Shown piece after piece: positions 15,143 through 16,468 of a DNA stretch of 16,468 bases (its first letter is position 1; every line of letters begins with the position of its first letter). The notes below the pieces were generated by a model. It had not been told where the DNA came from and did no database searches. It worked only from the letters and a program-made list of their open reading frames with translations. Source of the stretch: an uncultured Faecalicoccus sp. (GTDB taxonomy: Bacteria; Bacillota_I; Bacilli_A; Erysipelotrichales; Erysipelotrichaceae); NCBI GenBank assembly GCA_902497095.1, contig CABVDD010000041.1, forward strand, positions 1 to 16,468, read 5' to 3'. The position numbers and the translations under genes were made by a program.

Positions 15143-16378
15143 CTATTCTCCTATAAAAACATCTGCATATCTATCACAAATGTACTGCCAAGTATATGAA
15201 GTCATAATCCTCTGTTTAGACTTTTGGCCATATTCTGCTCGTTTTTCAACACTAATTTTATCTACTTTATCTATCAACTCTGACAAATTTCCATTCTTTT
15301 TATTCCAATATATTGCAGTATCCATTGCCACCTCTTTATTAAACCCAACATCTAAAAGTAAATTCAAGTCTGTACTACCAAGGGCCTCCAATAGAGAAGG
15401 ATTCGTTCCACCAACTTCATGACCATGTAAATAAGCATATGCATTCTCTCTAATTTTTTTTAATAATTCTTGGTCATATACAGTGCCAACAAATTTAATT
15501 CTTTTATCACTTTTAAAATGAAGTTTGCTTTCAAGTTCATTTAAAAACTTCTCGTTAACATTAGTGATAAGTACAAAGTCCTTTTTACTATGGCTTCTCA
15601 TAAATTCTCGTGTCATTGTCTCGTAATTATTTTCTGGGACAAACCGTCCAACAACTAAATAGTATTCATGTGGCTTCAAACCTTTAGACTTATACCAAGA
15701 AAGTAAATTTTCATCATTATCATGCAATTTACTTTTTCTGGTCTCTGCTCCATAAGCAATAAAGGTCGTCTTGGGGTTTCTTCCTTTTATACCCTTTCCG
15801 TCATAGCATTCATGAATGTATTGTTCGATGGTTTTACTGTCACAGATAACTAAATCCGACCATTTGACCATCATTTGCTCTGATATTTTCCAATATTTTT
15901 GTATTGGTTTACTCCACTTAGCACGCATCCACTCATGACCATCAGGATTAAGATATACCGTACCTCCAAGTTTATGGATCTTTTTATAGTAATGTTTCAT
16001 AAATGGTCCAATACGACATGCCATGATATAAACTATGGGATGTTGAATCTTTTGTTTCTGAATAATCTTGCAGCTCTCTTCTAATGCTGCTATATCATAA
16101 TAAATCGCCTGTGCCGGACCAATTTTCTCGGGAATTTTTATTCGAAAACAATGAGCATTATGATCTATAAATTCCTGCTTATTTATAATCTGTACACCTG
16201 GCGTATCATAAGGATTCATACTGCCATCACCATTAGCTTTACATGCCACATGGTATTTTAGTTTTTGATTATGTTGATGATATTCTGTTAATTTATCAAC
16301 AAAGGTTTCATAACCACCATAAGCTCCAAGTGATTTAGCACCTACTAAAAACACATGTTGTATTTCTTTATTCGGCAT
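15143..16378 (-). CDS. DUF1972/Cps2T-like glycosyltransferase (probable rhamnosyltransferase)
   Basis: About 411 residues. The N-terminal DUF1972 domain begins IQHVFLVGAKSLGAYGGYET (6-25) and continues FVDKLTEYH, matching the family signature G-x-x-G-[I/x]-x-A-x-YGG-[F/Y]-ETFV. YLNPDGHEWMRAKW (142-155) and VICDSKTIEQYI (177-188) follow, the family's N-x-D-G-x-E-W and CDS elements. The C-terminal GT4 half has YLVVGRFVPENN (240-251) and YLHGHEVGGTNPSLLEALGS (316-335), in which GGTNPSLLEAL is the donor-binding stretch. Characterised relatives (Cps2T/WchF) add the second sugar, beta-1,4-rhamnose, after the initiating sugar. I chose ATG 16378 (MPNKEIQHVF) with AAGGG 7 nt upstream; ATG 16420 lacks a ribosome site. 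Its position straight after the presumed initiating transferase agrees with a second-step role. The sugar is an inference. Confidence 0.88.
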   Translation of the reverse strand: MPNKEIQHVFLVGAKSLGAYGGYETFVDKLTEYHQHNQKLKYHVACKANGDGSMNPYDTPGVQIINKQEFIDHNAHCFRIKIPEKIGPAQAIYYDIAALEESCKIIQKQKIQHPIVYIMACRIGPFMKHYYKKIHKLGGTVYLNPDGHEWMRAKWSKPIQKYWKISEQMMVKWSDLVICDSKTIEQYIHECYDGKGIKGRNPKTTFIAYGAETRKSKLHDNDENLLSWYKSKGLKPHEYYLVVGRFVPENNYETMTREFMRSHSKKDFVLITNVNEKFLNELESKLHFKSDKRIKFVGTVYDQELLKKIRENAYAYLHGHEVGGTNPSLLEALGSTDLNLLLDVGFNKEVAMDTAIYWNKKNGNLSELIDKVDKISVEKRAEYGQKSKQRIMTSYTWQYICDRYADVFIGE

Positions 16379-16385
16379 ATCGTTT

Positions 16386-16390
16386 CCCTT
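16386..16390 (-). promoter_or_regulatory. Ribosome binding site fixing the DUF1972 transferase start at 16378
   Basis: AAGGG on the minus strand, 7 nt before the ATG at 16378-16376. It lies in the short gap after the upstream gene's TGA at 16404-16406, which argues against the longer in-frame start at 16420. Confidence 0.55.
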
Positions 16391-16403
16391 CTTAAAGTAA
16401 AAA

Positions 16404-16468
16404 TCATCTTGCTCCTGCATGGCTGCCTGCCAACATCGTTCGTACCGTCTTTACCAACAGTGTCACAT
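16404..16468 (-). CDS. C-terminus of probable initiating sugar transferase (runs off right edge)
   Basis: The minus strand holds an open frame from the window edge to TGA at 16404-16406, reading VTLLVKTVRTMLAGSHAGAR (20 residues). A hydrophobic/basic helix with a T-V-x-x-[M/V]-L pattern and a terminal G-A-[R/K] is how bacterial undecaprenyl-phosphate sugar phosphotransferases (WbaP/CpsE/EpsL type) usually end. That enzyme normally precedes a DUF1972/Cps2T transferase in capsule operons. Composition differs from everything to its left: 33 of 65 bases are G or C. Only the tail is visible, so the identity rests on a short pattern plus gene order. Confidence 0.5.
   Translation of the reverse strand, partial: VTLLVKTVRTMLAGSHAGAR

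Noticed and set aside
1..16468. Insertion sequences, CRISPR arrays, tRNA or rRNA genes, defence or toxin-antitoxin genes
   Set aside because: Both strands were read for transposase motifs, regular spaced repeats, tRNA-like CCA/TψC patterns and small paired genes; none was found.

Overview
The window is the interior of a surface-polysaccharide (capsule/exopolysaccharide) biosynthesis locus. Every real gene lies on the minus strand, so transcription runs from the right edge to the left edge. The DNA is very AT-rich, and genes carry strong AGGAG-type ribosome sites with tight spacing or overlaps. The gene content is Wzx/Wzy-type assembly, a DUF1972 rhamnosyltransferase homologue and a UDP-galactopyranose mutase, with no lipid A or LPS-core genes. 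This suggests a low-GC Gram-positive, most likely a gut Clostridia/Lachnospiraceae-type bacterium. That is an inference; the window holds no taxonomic marker gene.

Right to left, in transcription order: (1) The last 20 codons of a probable initiating sugar-phosphate transferase (16404-16468) have a clearly higher G+C content than the rest. (2) A DUF1972/Cps2T-like glycosyltransferase (15143-16378). (3) About 900 bp of extremely AT-rich, decayed sequence (14235-15139) that keeps a good ribosome site and start codon at one end and a coding-like membrane-protein tail at the other. (4) A three-gene heptose cassette: hddA kinase, a fused HddC nucleotidyltransferase plus GmhB phosphatase, and gmhA isomerase. 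Together these can make GDP-D-glycero-alpha-D-manno-heptose from sedoheptulose 7-phosphate. (5) A GT2 and a GT4 glycosyltransferase overlapping by 4 nt. (6) A graveyard at 8384-9121 with a frameshifted hexapeptide acetyltransferase and a fragment of another membrane protein. (7) The Wzy polymerase, a GlfT-like (galactofuranosyl) GT2, a second GT2, a polysaccharide pyruvyl transferase family protein and the Wzx flippase. (8) An unusual pair, an uncharacterised PP-loop/Cys-cluster protein and a nitroreductase-family protein, coupled to wzx by 1-nt stop/start overlaps. (9) After a 219-bp gap, the first 61 codons of glf at the left edge.

Together the genes describe a Wzx/Wzy-dependent heteropolysaccharide. 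The repeat unit is built on undecaprenyl phosphate by the initiating transferase and about five glycosyltransferases. Likely donors include a GDP-heptose and UDP-galactofuranose, possibly with a pyruvyl-type decoration and a past O-acetyl decoration that is now lost. The least understood part is the PP-loop/nitroreductase pair.
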